A stretch of DNA of 63,023 nucleotides, taken from contig JAGWBP010000004.1 in assembly GCA_021295835.1 (NCBI GenBank), positions 37,035 to 100,057 of the forward strand, read 5' to 3'. Shown piece by piece: positions 1 to 8,586 of this stretch; the stretch's first letter is position 1, and every line of letters starts with the position of its first letter. The notes under the pieces are model-generated. The model ran no database searches. It had not been told where the DNA came from and saw only the letters and a list, made by a program, of their open reading frames with translations. The position numbers were made by a program, and so were the translations under genes. The DNA comes from Gemmatimonadota bacterium. GTDB taxonomy: Bacteria; Gemmatimonadota; Gemmatimonadetes; Longimicrobiales; Gaopeijiaceae.

Positions 1-2
1 CC

Positions 3-209
3 CAGATCATCCAGGAACAGGCGCGCCAGCAGGCGGAAGAGGCGAAGGGGATCGCCGAGGCTCAGCGCATCATCAGCCAAGGTCTGTCGCAGGAATACCT
101 GACCTTCTTCTACATCCAGCAGCTCTCGGCGATGCCCGAGGGCACGCTCGTCTACGTGCCGACCGAGGGAGGCATCCCGTTGATCAGGAATCTGGGCGGA
201 GGGCGGTAG
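3..209 (+). CDS. SPFH/prohibitin-family protein, C-terminal fragment
   Basis: Only the last 68 codons are present; the gene enters from the left edge. The fragment begins with an Ala/Glu/Gln-rich coiled coil containing EAKGIAEAQRI, passes through a segment containing YIQQLSAMPEG, and ends with a VYVPTEGG-type strand before the stop at 207-209. A helical coiled coil followed by such a tail is typical of the end of prohibitin/HflK-like SPFH proteins, which form membrane scaffolds and influence membrane protein turnover. The SPFH domain itself lies outside the window, so the family call rests on the tail alone. The next gene starts 8 bp downstream on the same strand. Confidence 0.6.
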   Translation, partial: QIIQEQARQQAEEAKGIAEAQRIISQGLSQEYLTFFYIQQLSAMPEGTLVYVPTEGGIPLIRNLGGGR

Positions 210-216
210 GCGAATC

Positions 217-1362
217 GTGCGGGGACCGAACCGTCCGCCGGTCTCCGGCGGCCGTGGCGGGCGCGGAAGGCGCTGGGGAGTCGGGCTCCTCGTCGTGACC
301 GGGCTGCTCGCCTCCATCGCTGCGACGACGCTCGCGACCGGGTGCTCGCCCCGGTACGTGCTGCGCGCCGGGTGGGAAGAGGCCAAGATCCTGAATGGTC
401 GCCGCTCGCTCCCCGAGGTGATCCTCGATCCGGCGACCGACGCGGAGACGCGCGGCAAGCTCACCCTGGCGTACGAGGCACGCGAGTTCGCGCGCGACTC
501 CCTCCTCCTCGATGTGGGCGATAGCTACACCACCTACACCAAGCTGGAACGGGACACGCTGGCGATGGTCCTCTCGGCGGCGAGGTCCGACTCGCTGGCA
601 CCCGTGACCTGGTGGTTTCCGATCGTAGGACATGTTCCCTACCGGGGCTTCTTCGATCTGGCCGATGCGGAGAGGGAGCAGCTGAAGCTCGAGGCCGAGG
701 GGTTCGACACCTACCTGCGCCCGACTGCCGCCTTCAGCACCCTGGGCTGGTTCTCCGACCCCCTCCTCTCGACGATCGTGCGCTACGACGAGGTGGAGCT
801 GGTCGCGACGATCATGCACGAACTCGCGCACAACCACCTCTTCGTCGCAGGCCAGATTCGCTTCAACGAGAGCTTCGCGACGTGGGTGGGACGCAGGGCT
901 GCGATCGCCTTCTTCTGCAGCCCGGCGGGCGGCGGTCCCGAGTCCGCCCTCTGTGCCCAGGCCCGGGACCGCTGGGAGGACATGATGCTATACTCGCGCT
1001 ACATCGACGGCCTGGTCGCGGAGCTCGAGGAGCACTACGCCGACGAGTCTACCACGACCAAGGCAAAGATCGCCCGTCGCGACGAGGTCTTTCTGCGCCA
1101 TCGGGAGCACTTCCAGCGGGAGATTCGCCCCCGCCTCAGGTCGCTCACCTTCGCGAACTACGACGACAAGCCGCCGAACAACGCGATCCTGCTGAGCCGG
1201 ATGCGCTACTACCACCGCCTCCCGGACTTCGACCGGCATCTGGCGCTGCACGGCGGTTCGCTGCCCCGCGCCCTGGCCACCTTCGAGGCGGCCGCCGACG
1301 TCCTGGACGATCTATTCGAGGCGCTGCCCGCCAGGGCACTCCCCGCCCGCCGATGTCCGTAG
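217..1362 (+). CDS. Predicted aminopeptidase lipoprotein (COG4324 type)
   Basis: A 381-residue protein starting at GTG, with a basic N-terminus, a hydrophobic stretch and a lipobox ending at Cys43 (LATGC), so it is probably a lipoprotein. The zinc metalloprotease signature HELAH lies at residues 201-205, followed by a downstream NESFATWVG segment whose Glu is a plausible third zinc ligand, as in the Aminopep family (PF10023). The length fits that family. Substrate is unknown. The last 10 bp overlap the start of leuS in another frame, so the two genes are probably translationally coupled. The family call rests on recognised motifs; function is not established for this group. Confidence 0.8.
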   Translation: MRGPNRPPVSGGRGGRGRRWGVGLLVVTGLLASIAATTLATGCSPRYVLRAGWEEAKILNGRRSLPEVILDPATDAETRGKLTLAYEAREFARDSLLLDVGDSYTTYTKLERDTLAMVLSAARSDSLAPVTWWFPIVGHVPYRGFFDLADAEREQLKLEAEGFDTYLRPTAAFSTLGWFSDPLLSTIVRYDEVELVATIMHELAHNHLFVAGQIRFNESFATWVGRRAAIAFFCSPAGGGPESALCAQARDRWEDMMLYSRYIDGLVAELEEHYADESTTTKAKIARRDEVFLRHREHFQREIRPRLRSLTFANYDDKPPNNAILLSRMRYYHRLPDFDRHLALHGGSLPRALATFEAAADVLDDLFEALPARALPARRCP

Positions 1363-3806
1363 CAGCCGAGAGGAGGTACGACCCCGGCACCGTCGAGCGC
1401 GAGTGGCAGGGCAGGTGGGAGGAGGAGGGAACCAACTCCTTCACGCTCGAGGAGCTGCGCACCGCAGAGCGCCCCTTCTACAACCTCATGATGTTCCCCT
1501 ACCCCTCGGCCGAGGGGCTGCACGTCGGCAACATCTACGCCTTCACCGGGGCGGATGTCCACGGCCGCTTCCAGCGCATGCAGGGCAAGGACGTATTCGA
1601 GCCGATCGGCTTCGACGCCTTCGGGATCCACTCTGAGAACTTCGCGCTCAGGACCGGGGTCCACCCGATGGAGCTGATCCCGTCCAACGTGGCCAACTTC
1701 ACCCGCCAGCTCCGTCGCATGGGCGGGATGTTCGACTGGGACCGCACCGTCGACACAACGGCACCCGACTACTACCGCTGGACCCAATGGCTCTTCCTGC
1801 AACTCTTCAGGCACGGTCTGGTCGAACAGAAGGAGGCGCCGGTCAACTGGTGCCCGAAGGACATGACGGTCCTCGCCAACGAGCAGGTCGTCGTCGGTGA
1901 GTGCGAGCGCTGCGGCACCCCGGTCGAGCAACGCCTGATCCGCCAGTGGTTCCTGAAGATCACCAAGTACGCCGACCGGCTCCTCGACAACCTGCCGGGC
2001 CTCGACTGGAGCGACACGACCCGGAAGGCCCAGCGCGCCTGGATCAGGCGCTCCCCAGGCGCCGAGATCCTCTTCCCGGTGATCGGCACCGACATGAACG
2101 TCGCCGCCTTCACGACACGCCCCGACACGATCTTCGGCTCGACGTACATGGTGCTCGCGCCCGAGCACCCGATCCTGGACGACGTGACGAGCGACGACCG
2201 CAGGGACGACGTGGAGGCGTATCGGGAGCGCACCCGCGCGATGGACCTCGTGGCGCGCCAGAAGGTCGAGAAGAGCAAGACGGGCGTCTTCACCGGGGGG
2301 TACTGCCTGAACCCCGCGACGGGCAGGCCCATCCCGGTATGGATCGCCGACTACGTGCTGATGGGGTACGGAACCGGCGCCATCATGGCGGTGCCCGGAC
2401 ACGACGAGCGCGACTTCGACTTCGCCACTACCTACGACCTTCCGATCGTTCGGGTGGTGGCGGGCGAAGGCGAAGGCGTCGACGATCCCCTCGAGATCGC
2501 CTACGAATGGCCGGAAGGAAGGCTCGTCAACTCCGGAAGATACGACGGCCTCTCCCCCGCCGAGGCCCAGAAGGCGATCGTAGCCGACCTCTCCGCCCAG
2601 GGACTGGCCGAGGCCAGAGTCAACTACCGGCTGCACGACTGGTGCATCTCGCGCCAGCGCTACTGGGGCCCGCCGATCCCGATCGTCCACTGCGAGGAGT
2701 GCGGCGCAGTGCCGGTCCCCGAGGAGGAGCTGCCGGTAGTCCTGCCCCGGGTGGATGACTTCCGCCCCGACGACTCGGGCGTGAGCCCGCTCGCGCGAGC
2801 GAGAGACTGGTACGAGGTCCCATGCCCCGCCTGCGGACGCGAGGCGAGACGGGAGACCGACGTCTCGGACACCTTCCTCGACAGCGCCTGGTACTTCCTC
2901 CGCTACCCCTCGACCGACTTCGCCGACCGCCCCTTCGACGAGGAGATCACCCGCCGCTGGCTCCCAGTCGACGCCTACATCGGGGGTAACGAACACGCCG
3001 TTCTGCACCTGCTCTACTCCCGCTTCGTCGCGATGGCGCTCCACGACATGGGGCTGGTGGACTTCGAGGAGCCCTTCACGCGCTTCCGCGCCCACGGACT
3101 GATCATCCGCGAGGGCGCCAAGATGTCGAAGAGCCGCGGCAATGTGATCATCGCCGATCCGCTGATCGAGCGCCACGGTGCCGACACCTTCCGCCTGTAT
3201 CTGATGTTCCTCGGGCCCTTCATGGCCGGGGGGGACTACCAGGACAAGGGGATTTCGGGTCCGCGCGGATTCCTGCACCGCCTCTGGGAGACCGTCGTGC
3301 CGAGGGAGGGGGAGCTTCGCGACGACGCCCCGGACGCCCGCCTCGAGGCGCTGCTGCACCGCACGATCCGGAAGGTGACCGACGACATCGCCGCGCTGCA
3401 CTACAACACCGCGATCGCGGCGATGATGGAGTACCTGAACGCCGTGCGGGCCGGGGGACGAGAGGCAGTCCGCGCCGAGGTCGAGGCCCTGGTCTGCCTG
3501 GTGGCACCCTTCGCGCCGCACATCGCCGAGGAGCTCTGGCGCCGTCTCGGGTACGCGGGCAGCATCTTCGAGGGTGCCAACTGGCCTGCCTACGATCCCG
3601 CCAAGGCGGCTACCCGCGAGAGCACGCTGGCGGTGCAGATCGACGGCAGGCTGCGCGGCACCATCACCGTGCCTAAGGGGGTGGACGAGGAGGCGGCGGT
3701 CGCGGCCGCCCGAGCCGAGGAGAGGGTGGCCCGCTGGCTGGAGGGCCGGGAGATCCGGCGGATCGTCCATGTTCCCGATCGGCTGCTGAACCTTGTCCTG
3801 GGATGA
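1353..3806 (+). CDS. leuS: Leucyl-tRNA synthetase
   Basis: An 817-residue class I aminoacyl-tRNA synthetase that charges tRNA-Leu with leucine in the cytoplasm. The HIGH-equivalent is HVGN at residues 57-60 and the KMSKS loop lies at about residues 590-594. An inserted editing domain (CP1) contains a GTGAIMAVPGHDERD motif that is conserved in LeuRS editing sites. A zinc-binding module with CERCG is visible, and a second Cys pair (CEECG) follows the editing domain. The C-terminal part is the anticodon-binding helical bundle plus a short C-terminal domain. The ATG at 1353 is chosen because homology begins with RYDPGTVEREWQ just after it; the open frame extends upstream only as antisense-like noise through the aminopeptidase gene. 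Confidence 0.97.
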   Translation: MSVAAERRYDPGTVEREWQGRWEEEGTNSFTLEELRTAERPFYNLMMFPYPSAEGLHVGNIYAFTGADVHGRFQRMQGKDVFEPIGFDAFGIHSENFALRTGVHPMELIPSNVANFTRQLRRMGGMFDWDRTVDTTAPDYYRWTQWLFLQLFRHGLVEQKEAPVNWCPKDMTVLANEQVVVGECERCGTPVEQRLIRQWFLKITKYADRLLDNLPGLDWSDTTRKAQRAWIRRSPGAEILFPVIGTDMNVAAFTTRPDTIFGSTYMVLAPEHPILDDVTSDDRRDDVEAYRERTRAMDLVARQKVEKSKTGVFTGGYCLNPATGRPIPVWIADYVLMGYGTGAIMAVPGHDERDFDFATTYDLPIVRVVAGEGEGVDDPLEIAYEWPEGRLVNSGRYDGLSPAEAQKAIVADLSAQGLAEARVNYRLHDWCISRQRYWGPPIPIVHCEECGAVPVPEEELPVVLPRVDDFRPDDSGVSPLARARDWYEVPCPACGREARRETDVSDTFLDSAWYFLRYPSTDFADRPFDEEITRRWLPVDAYIGGNEHAVLHLLYSRFVAMALHDMGLVDFEEPFTRFRAHGLIIREGAKMSKSRGNVIIADPLIERHGADTFRLYLMFLGPFMAGGDYQDKGISGPRGFLHRLWETVVPREGELRDDAPDARLEALLHRTIRKVTDDIAALHYNTAIAAMMEYLNAVRAGGREAVRAEVEALVCLVAPFAPHIAEELWRRLGYAGSIFEGANWPAYDPAKAATRESTLAVQIDGRLRGTITVPKGVDEEAAVAAARAEERVARWLEGREIRRIVHVPDRLLNLVLG

Positions 3807-3880
3807 TCCGCAGCGGGCCCGCGTGGACCGCTTGCGCGCGTCCTCCTACCGTGAGAGCTCGCCCTGTCGAAGAGAGATTT

Positions 3881-3906
3881 TGACAGATAGTGGGGGTAAT
3901 CTGTCA
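3881..3906. promoter_or_regulatory. 8-bp perfect inverted repeat upstream of tkt
   Basis: TGACAGAT at 3881-3888 and ATCTGTCA at 3899-3906 form perfect arms around a 10-bp spacer. It lies 70 bp before the transketolase start and directly before the AT-rich TGTAA element. It could be an operator for a dimeric regulator or a small hairpin in the leader; the sequence does not decide which. Confidence 0.4.
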
Positions 3907-3913
3907 CATGTTG

Positions 3914-3962
3914 TTGTCGCATGTAATCTACAGTTAACAAATTGTAATGTCTGATTTACACC
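3914..3962 (+). promoter_or_regulatory. AT-rich TGTAA/TTACA intergenic element, copy 1
   Basis: The segment carries alternating TGTAA and TTACA-like half-sites (TGTAATCTACAGTTAACA, then TTGTAATG, then GATTTACA). It is one of five related elements in the window (others near 8150, 14382, 25970 and 42789). It ends 13 bp before the tkt start, so it overlaps the leader and RBS area. It has the same orientation relative to the following gene as the copies before dagK and the 41370-42533 gene. Confidence 0.55.
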
Positions 3963-3975
3963 TGGGAATGACAAG

Positions 3976-6003
3976 ATGACGGTCGGCGACATCGGCCCCG
4001 AGAAGCTGGCCGTGGACACGATCAAGGTCCTGGCGATGGACGCGGTCCAGGCCGCCAACTCCGGGCACCCGGGCACACCGATGGCGCTGGCCCCCCTTGG
4101 CTACGCCCTCTGGACGAGGTACCTGCGCCACAACCCCGACAACCCCGAGTGGCCAGACCGAGACCGCTTCGTGCTCTCGGCCGGGCACGCCTCGATGCTC
4201 ATATACTGCCTCCTCCACCTGACCGGGTACGACCTCTCGCTCGACGACCTGAAGAGCTTCCGACAGTTGGCGAGCAGGACGCCGGGGCACCCCGAATACC
4301 GGCAGACCCCGGGAGTGGAGACGACGACCGGTCCGCTCGGGCAGGGGCTGGCGAACTCGGTCGGGATGGCGCTCGCCGAGCGGTGGCTGGCCGCCCGCCA
4401 CAACCGCCCCGGCCACGAGATCGTGAATCACCGCACCTGGGCGCTCTGCTCCGACGGCGACCTGATGGAGGGCATCTCGCACGAGGCGGCGGAGATCGCG
4501 GGGCACCAGAGGCTAGGGAAGCTGACCTGGATCTTCGACGACAACCGAATCACGATCGAGGGCTCAACCAAGCTGGCCACGGCAACCGACCAGCGGCGCC
4601 GCTTCGAGGGGTACGGATGGCACACGCTCGCCGTCGAGGACGGTTCCGAGCTGGATGCGATCGACCGGGCGCTCGCCGACGCCACCGCCGACGGGGAGCG
4701 TCCGACGCTGATCGTGCTCTCGACTAGGATCGCCGACGGGAGCCCGGGGATGGCCGGGACGGCCGCCGCGCACGGGGCCCCGCTCGGAGCGGCCGAGGTG
4801 GAGGCCACCAAGCGGGCGATCGGCTACCCGTCGCTCGATCCCTTCCATGTGGAGCCGACGGCGCTCGCCGAGTGGCGCGGGAGTGCCGAGGAGTGGGCCG
4901 AGGCCGAGGCGGATTGGCGGAGACGCCTCGAGGCGTACCGGGCCGAGGCGCCGGAGGCGGCTGCCACCTTCGAGGCCGAGAGCTCGGGTGCCCTGCCGCC
5001 GGGCTGGGAGGAGGCGATCCCCGACCTGGGCAACCGGCCCGCGACGGCGACCCGCAACCACTCGGGCGTCGTGCTACAGGGGTTGGCGGGCGCCCTCCCG
5101 AATCTGGTCGGAGGTTCCGCCGACCTGGGCGGCTCCAACAAGACCGACATCGCAGGTGGCGGCGACCTCTCGTATTCGGTGCCGGGGGGGCGGATCTTCC
5201 ACTTCGGGGTGCGGGAGCACGCGATGGGCGCCGTCATGAATGGGATGGCGCTCCACGGCGGTGTTCACCCATTCGGCGGCACCTTCCTCATCTTCTCCGA
5301 CTACATGCGACCGGCGATCCGGCTGGCGGCGCTCATGCGGCTGCCGGTCACCTACGTCTTTACGCACGACAGCATCGGACTGGGCGAGGACGGGCCCACC
5401 CACCAGCCCGTCGAACAGCTTGCGACGCTGCGGGCCATTCCCGGCCTCCTCGACCTGCGCCCGGCCGACGGCCCCGAGACCGCCGAAGCGTGGCGAGCGG
5501 CGCTCCGCTACCGCGACGGTCCGTCGCTCCTGGCGCTAACTCGCCAGACGGTCCCGCTGATCGACCGCGGCGGCGCATCCGGCTCCGCACGCGGGCTGCA
5601 CCGGGGCGCCTACGTGCTCCGCGAGCCGGAGGGGGAGAAGACGGACGCCGTGCTGATCGCCTCGGGTTCCGAGGTCGGTATCGCGCTGGAGGCGCAGCTC
5701 CAACTGGCTGCGGACGGAATCGGTGCTCGGGTCGTGAGCATGCCGAGCTGGCACCTCTTCTCTGGAGAGTCGGAGGCCTACCGGGTCGAGGTGCTTCCAC
5801 CGGACGCGCTCCGAGTGTCGATCGAGGCCGGCTGCACGATGGGGTGGGAGCGCTGGGTCGGCGAGGGCGGCATCTCGGTCGGGATCGACGGATTCGGCGC
5901 ATCGGCACCCTGGGAGCAGCTCTACGAGCACTACGAAATCACGGCCGAGAGGGTGCGGCGGGCGGTGCGCGAAGCGCTGCGCGAGCGGCGGCGGCTCTCC
6001 TGA
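3976..6003 (+). CDS. tkt: Transketolase
   Basis: A 675-residue thiamine-diphosphate enzyme of the non-oxidative pentose phosphate pathway that transfers two-carbon ketol units between sugar phosphates. The N-terminal domain has ANSGHPGTPM and the cofactor motif CSDGDLMEG near residue 160. The central pyrimidine-binding domain has RIFHFGVREHAMGA and the THDSIGLGEDGPTHQP catalytic segment. The C-terminal domain ends with an ISVGIDGFGASAPWEQLYEHYEIT stretch typical of transketolase. The length matches the bacterial TktA family. The leader contains an inverted repeat and an AT-rich repeat element, so expression may be regulated there. Confidence 0.96.
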   Translation: MTVGDIGPEKLAVDTIKVLAMDAVQAANSGHPGTPMALAPLGYALWTRYLRHNPDNPEWPDRDRFVLSAGHASMLIYCLLHLTGYDLSLDDLKSFRQLASRTPGHPEYRQTPGVETTTGPLGQGLANSVGMALAERWLAARHNRPGHEIVNHRTWALCSDGDLMEGISHEAAEIAGHQRLGKLTWIFDDNRITIEGSTKLATATDQRRRFEGYGWHTLAVEDGSELDAIDRALADATADGERPTLIVLSTRIADGSPGMAGTAAAHGAPLGAAEVEATKRAIGYPSLDPFHVEPTALAEWRGSAEEWAEAEADWRRRLEAYRAEAPEAAATFEAESSGALPPGWEEAIPDLGNRPATATRNHSGVVLQGLAGALPNLVGGSADLGGSNKTDIAGGGDLSYSVPGGRIFHFGVREHAMGAVMNGMALHGGVHPFGGTFLIFSDYMRPAIRLAALMRLPVTYVFTHDSIGLGEDGPTHQPVEQLATLRAIPGLLDLRPADGPETAEAWRAALRYRDGPSLLALTRQTVPLIDRGGASGSARGLHRGAYVLREPEGEKTDAVLIASGSEVGIALEAQLQLAADGIGARVVSMPSWHLFSGESEAYRVEVLPPDALRVSIEAGCTMGWERWVGEGGISVGIDGFGASAPWEQLYEHYEITAERVRRAVREALRERRRLS

Positions 6004-6043
6004 CCGGGCCAACATTGGGAACACCCGGAGCCGCCCGAGGTTA

Positions 6044-8149
6044 TTGCAACGGGTGAAGACCTCGACGACAGCGACTCGGCTGCTGGTTCCGACAATTTTC
6101 CTGTCGGTCGCCCTTCCTGCGGTGCGCGCGTCGCTCTGCGCGCAGGAGCGGGAGGATCAGGACACGACCCAACTGGTTACGATCGGCGGCCTGCACGTCG
6201 AGGTGCCGCGCCCGATCGCCACGACCGGGGGCACGAGCGCGATCGAGTTCGATCTGGATTCGGCCGGGGCGGTGGCGGCACCCACGATGGAGGAGCTGCT
6301 GCGCCGCATGCCAGCCGTGCAGATCCGCTCCAACTCCCGTGGCGAGGCCCAGCCGGATCTGCGTGGCGCCGAGGACCGGCAGATCGCGATACTGCTCGAC
6401 GGCATCCCGCTCACGATCGGGTGGGACCACCGCACCGACATCTCGATCGTCCCCCTGACCGCCGTTCGCGCCATGACGCTCTACCGGGGGCTCTCGTCAA
6501 TGCTGCACGGCCCCAACGTGCTGGGCGGCGCGATCGAGTTCGACGTGGGCCGGGGGGCGGCGCTTAGAGAGGACCCGACGCCGCTGAACGCCCAGCTTTC
6601 GCTCGACGAGGTGGGGGCTGTCAGCACCAGCGCGGTCGCGAGCTCCCGGAAGGAGACTGACGGAGGGGCTTGGCTGGTCCGGGGCGGCGGCGGACACCGG
6701 AAGAGCCCCGGCACGACGGTGCCCGGAGGGGCGGCGGAGGACGAGCGGGTGAGCGAGGAGCTGCTGACCGACACCGCCTCCGGGTGGCGTCTCAACTCCG
6801 ACCGCAGACTGAGCGACGGCTTCCTCTCGGCCCGGTACCGGGGCGACGGAGGCGTTTGGGCCTCCAGCCTTATTGCCGTCTCGGACGCGGAGCGCGGGGT
6901 GCCTCCGGAGACGCACGTGGCCAACCCCAGGCTCTGGCGATACGCGCACCAGGGGCGAATCATCGCAGGCATCTCGGGGGGCTCCGGCGCGCACGCTACC
7001 CTCCTCGGCGAGAGCGAAGTCGAGCTCAGCGTAGGGCTGGACCGCTCCACCACCGAGATCGAGGCGTACGAGAGCGCTGCCTACGAGGAGGTGGCCGACG
7101 GCGAGACCGGCACGACGACGACTCTCTCCGCCCGGCTGCTCGGCGACCACCGCTTCGATTGGGGGCCGGAGGCGCGGACCGCCCTCACCTTCGCCCGGGT
7201 GGGCCACGACGAGGCCTTCCACTCCGGCGAGGAGTTCGCATACGAGCAGCGCCTCTGGAGCCTGGGCACGGAGGTGGAGATCGGCTCGGAGGACATCCTT
7301 CGATCCGACGTAGGCCTGACGCGGTGGACGCTCGGCGCCTCGATTGACGGTGCCGACACCCCCCTGAGCGGAGACAAGGAGCCTCTCGACGCACTCTGGG
7401 ACTGGGGGGCGCGCGCGGGCGTGAGCCGGGTGATCGCGGACGGCAACCTCCTCCTCCACGCCGGCGTGAGCCGCCGCACCCGCTTTCCGTCGCTCAGAGA
7501 GCTGTATTCCGGTGCCCTCGGCCGCTTCCTGCCGAACCCGGAGCTACGACCCGAGACGATGGTGGCGGGCGAGGTGGGCCTCACGATCAACGACGGCGAA
7601 CGGCAACTGCAGGTCGTAGGCTTCCGCAATCGGCTGGCCGACGGAATCGTGCGGGTCAGCATCCCGACTCCCCACGGGCAGCTATTTCAGCGCATCAACC
7701 GCGACGAGGTGCGCTCCAGGGGGGTCGAGGTCATGGGCGCGGGCACCCTCGGGCCCGGTACCGTCGGGGTTGGGATAACCTGGCAGAGCGTGGTGACGCG
7801 CGATCCCAGGTGGCCAGCCGACGATGGGAGAGTCGAGTACGCGCCTGGGCTCGCCAGCACCGCGACCGTCGGTCTGAAGGTGCCGGGACAGCTCCTTGTC
7901 AGCGGGTTCGTGCGCTACCGCGGCGTGCAGCACTGCGCGAACATCGACGCCACAGTACTCGACGAGATGGAGGCGAGCGCCACTCTGGACCTCGAGGCGA
8001 CCCGGTCGTTCGTGGGTGCTAGGGGTGACGGCAAAGTGCGCGTGGACGCCGCAGTCGCGCTGTCGAACCTCACCGACGCGACCGTGCTCGACCAGTGCGG
8101 CCTTCCTCAGCCGGGACGTACGCTCAGGATTCAGTTGCTCGTCAGGTGA
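6044..8149 (+). CDS. TonB-dependent outer-membrane receptor
   Basis: A roughly 701-residue protein with a signal peptide (hydrophobic TRLLVPTIFLSVALP followed by SLCAQ), a plug domain at about residues 60-165 (MEELLRRMPAVQIRS, ILLDGIPL, LSSMLHGPNVLGG) and a long beta-barrel. A C-terminal aromatic/strand end (GRTLRIQLLVR) fits barrel insertion. The RELYSGALGRFLPNPELRPE region is the conserved late-barrel motif of siderophore/cobalamin-type receptors. It imports an unidentified ligand across the outer membrane using TonB energy. The start is uncertain: TTG at 6044 and GTG at 6053 are both possible. No carboxypeptidase-like domain of the SusC type is seen. Confidence 0.88.
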   Translation: MQRVKTSTTATRLLVPTIFLSVALPAVRASLCAQEREDQDTTQLVTIGGLHVEVPRPIATTGGTSAIEFDLDSAGAVAAPTMEELLRRMPAVQIRSNSRGEAQPDLRGAEDRQIAILLDGIPLTIGWDHRTDISIVPLTAVRAMTLYRGLSSMLHGPNVLGGAIEFDVGRGAALREDPTPLNAQLSLDEVGAVSTSAVASSRKETDGGAWLVRGGGGHRKSPGTTVPGGAAEDERVSEELLTDTASGWRLNSDRRLSDGFLSARYRGDGGVWASSLIAVSDAERGVPPETHVANPRLWRYAHQGRIIAGISGGSGAHATLLGESEVELSVGLDRSTTEIEAYESAAYEEVADGETGTTTTLSARLLGDHRFDWGPEARTALTFARVGHDEAFHSGEEFAYEQRLWSLGTEVEIGSEDILRSDVGLTRWTLGASIDGADTPLSGDKEPLDALWDWGARAGVSRVIADGNLLLHAGVSRRTRFPSLRELYSGALGRFLPNPELRPETMVAGEVGLTINDGERQLQVVGFRNRLADGIVRVSIPTPHGQLFQRINRDEVRSRGVEVMGAGTLGPGTVGVGITWQSVVTRDPRWPADDGRVEYAPGLASTATVGLKVPGQLLVSGFVRYRGVQHCANIDATVLDEMEASATLDLEATRSFVGARGDGKVRVDAAVALSNLTDATVLDQCGLPQPGRTLRIQLLVR

Positions 8150-8188
8150 CAACTTTACATTACATAATGTAATCAACTGTTGTCATTG
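8150..8188 (+). promoter_or_regulatory. AT-rich TGTAA/TTACA element, copy 2 (partial)
   Basis: The segment contains TTACATAATGTAATC, shared almost exactly with the copy near 14400. It begins directly after the stop of the TonB receptor and has no evident downstream plus-strand gene, so this copy may be degenerate or a remnant of a lost promoter. It runs into the 38-bp repeat at 8173-8210. Confidence 0.4.
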
Positions 8189-8210
8189 CATATGGTCTCC
8201 TCCCCCAAGG
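8173..8210. repeat. 38-bp direct repeat, copy A (duplicated 3' end of sufU)
   Basis: This segment matches 9843-9880 over 38 bp with two mismatches. The second copy is the 3' end of sufU; read on the minus strand, copy A would encode LGEETICNDNS and then a stop, against LGEETVCSDNS in sufU. It is therefore a fragment of a sufU-like gene end left about 1.7 kb away, with no sufU body attached. Confidence 0.7.
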
Positions 8211-8310
8211 GATTGCCCATGTGCTCGATGCTGCCGACAGGGAGGGGCAGTGCGGATCCAGGACGACCGGGCCCTCCAAGGAGACTGACGGGCATCGCGT
8301 CACCGCGCTG

Positions 8311-8499
8311 CTACTTCGGCGTGCATTCCGCGACGTAGTCGCCGCTGTCGTCATCCTTCCAGACCGAGCATTTCAACCCGGCGTCCAGGTGTCCTTTGAC
8401 GCACCTGGCGAACCCGATGCCTTTACCGCGGCACTTCTTCGGTTTGGGTCCTTCCTCCTCTTCCTCCTCCTGGGCCACGAGCATGGCCCAACCGGCCAC
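8311..8499 (-). CDS. Small cysteine-containing hypothetical protein
   Basis: A possible 62-residue protein. A short hydrophobic start (MAGWAMLVAQ) is followed by a run of glutamates, a basic KPKKC segment and four spaced cysteines (PKKC, ARC, LKC, AEC) with SVWKDDDSGDYVAE between the last two. The composition looks like a small secreted or metal/disulfide-bearing protein, but no family is recognised. The GTG start is used; an ATG six residues later is equally possible, and the frame stays open upstream to a UGA 29 codons before the GTG without another good start. It may instead be a remnant, since a sufU 3'-end fragment lies just downstream. Confidence 0.4.
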   Translation of the reverse strand: MAGWAMLVAQEEEEEEGPKPKKCRGKGIGFARCVKGHLDAGLKCSVWKDDDSGDYVAECTPK

Positions 8500-8586
8500 G
8501 AATCCCGGCTCGGTGGTCAGGCCGTATAGCTCCTCACCGAAGTCGTGGGTTCGGTCACCGCGACCTATCGACGGTTCGGGCCGGTG

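Noticed and set aside
1209..3770. An 853-codon open frame antisense to leuS
   Set aside because: It is the mirror of a strongly conserved gene in GC-rich DNA, has no recognisable domain, and its composition is that of a reverse-frame shadow.
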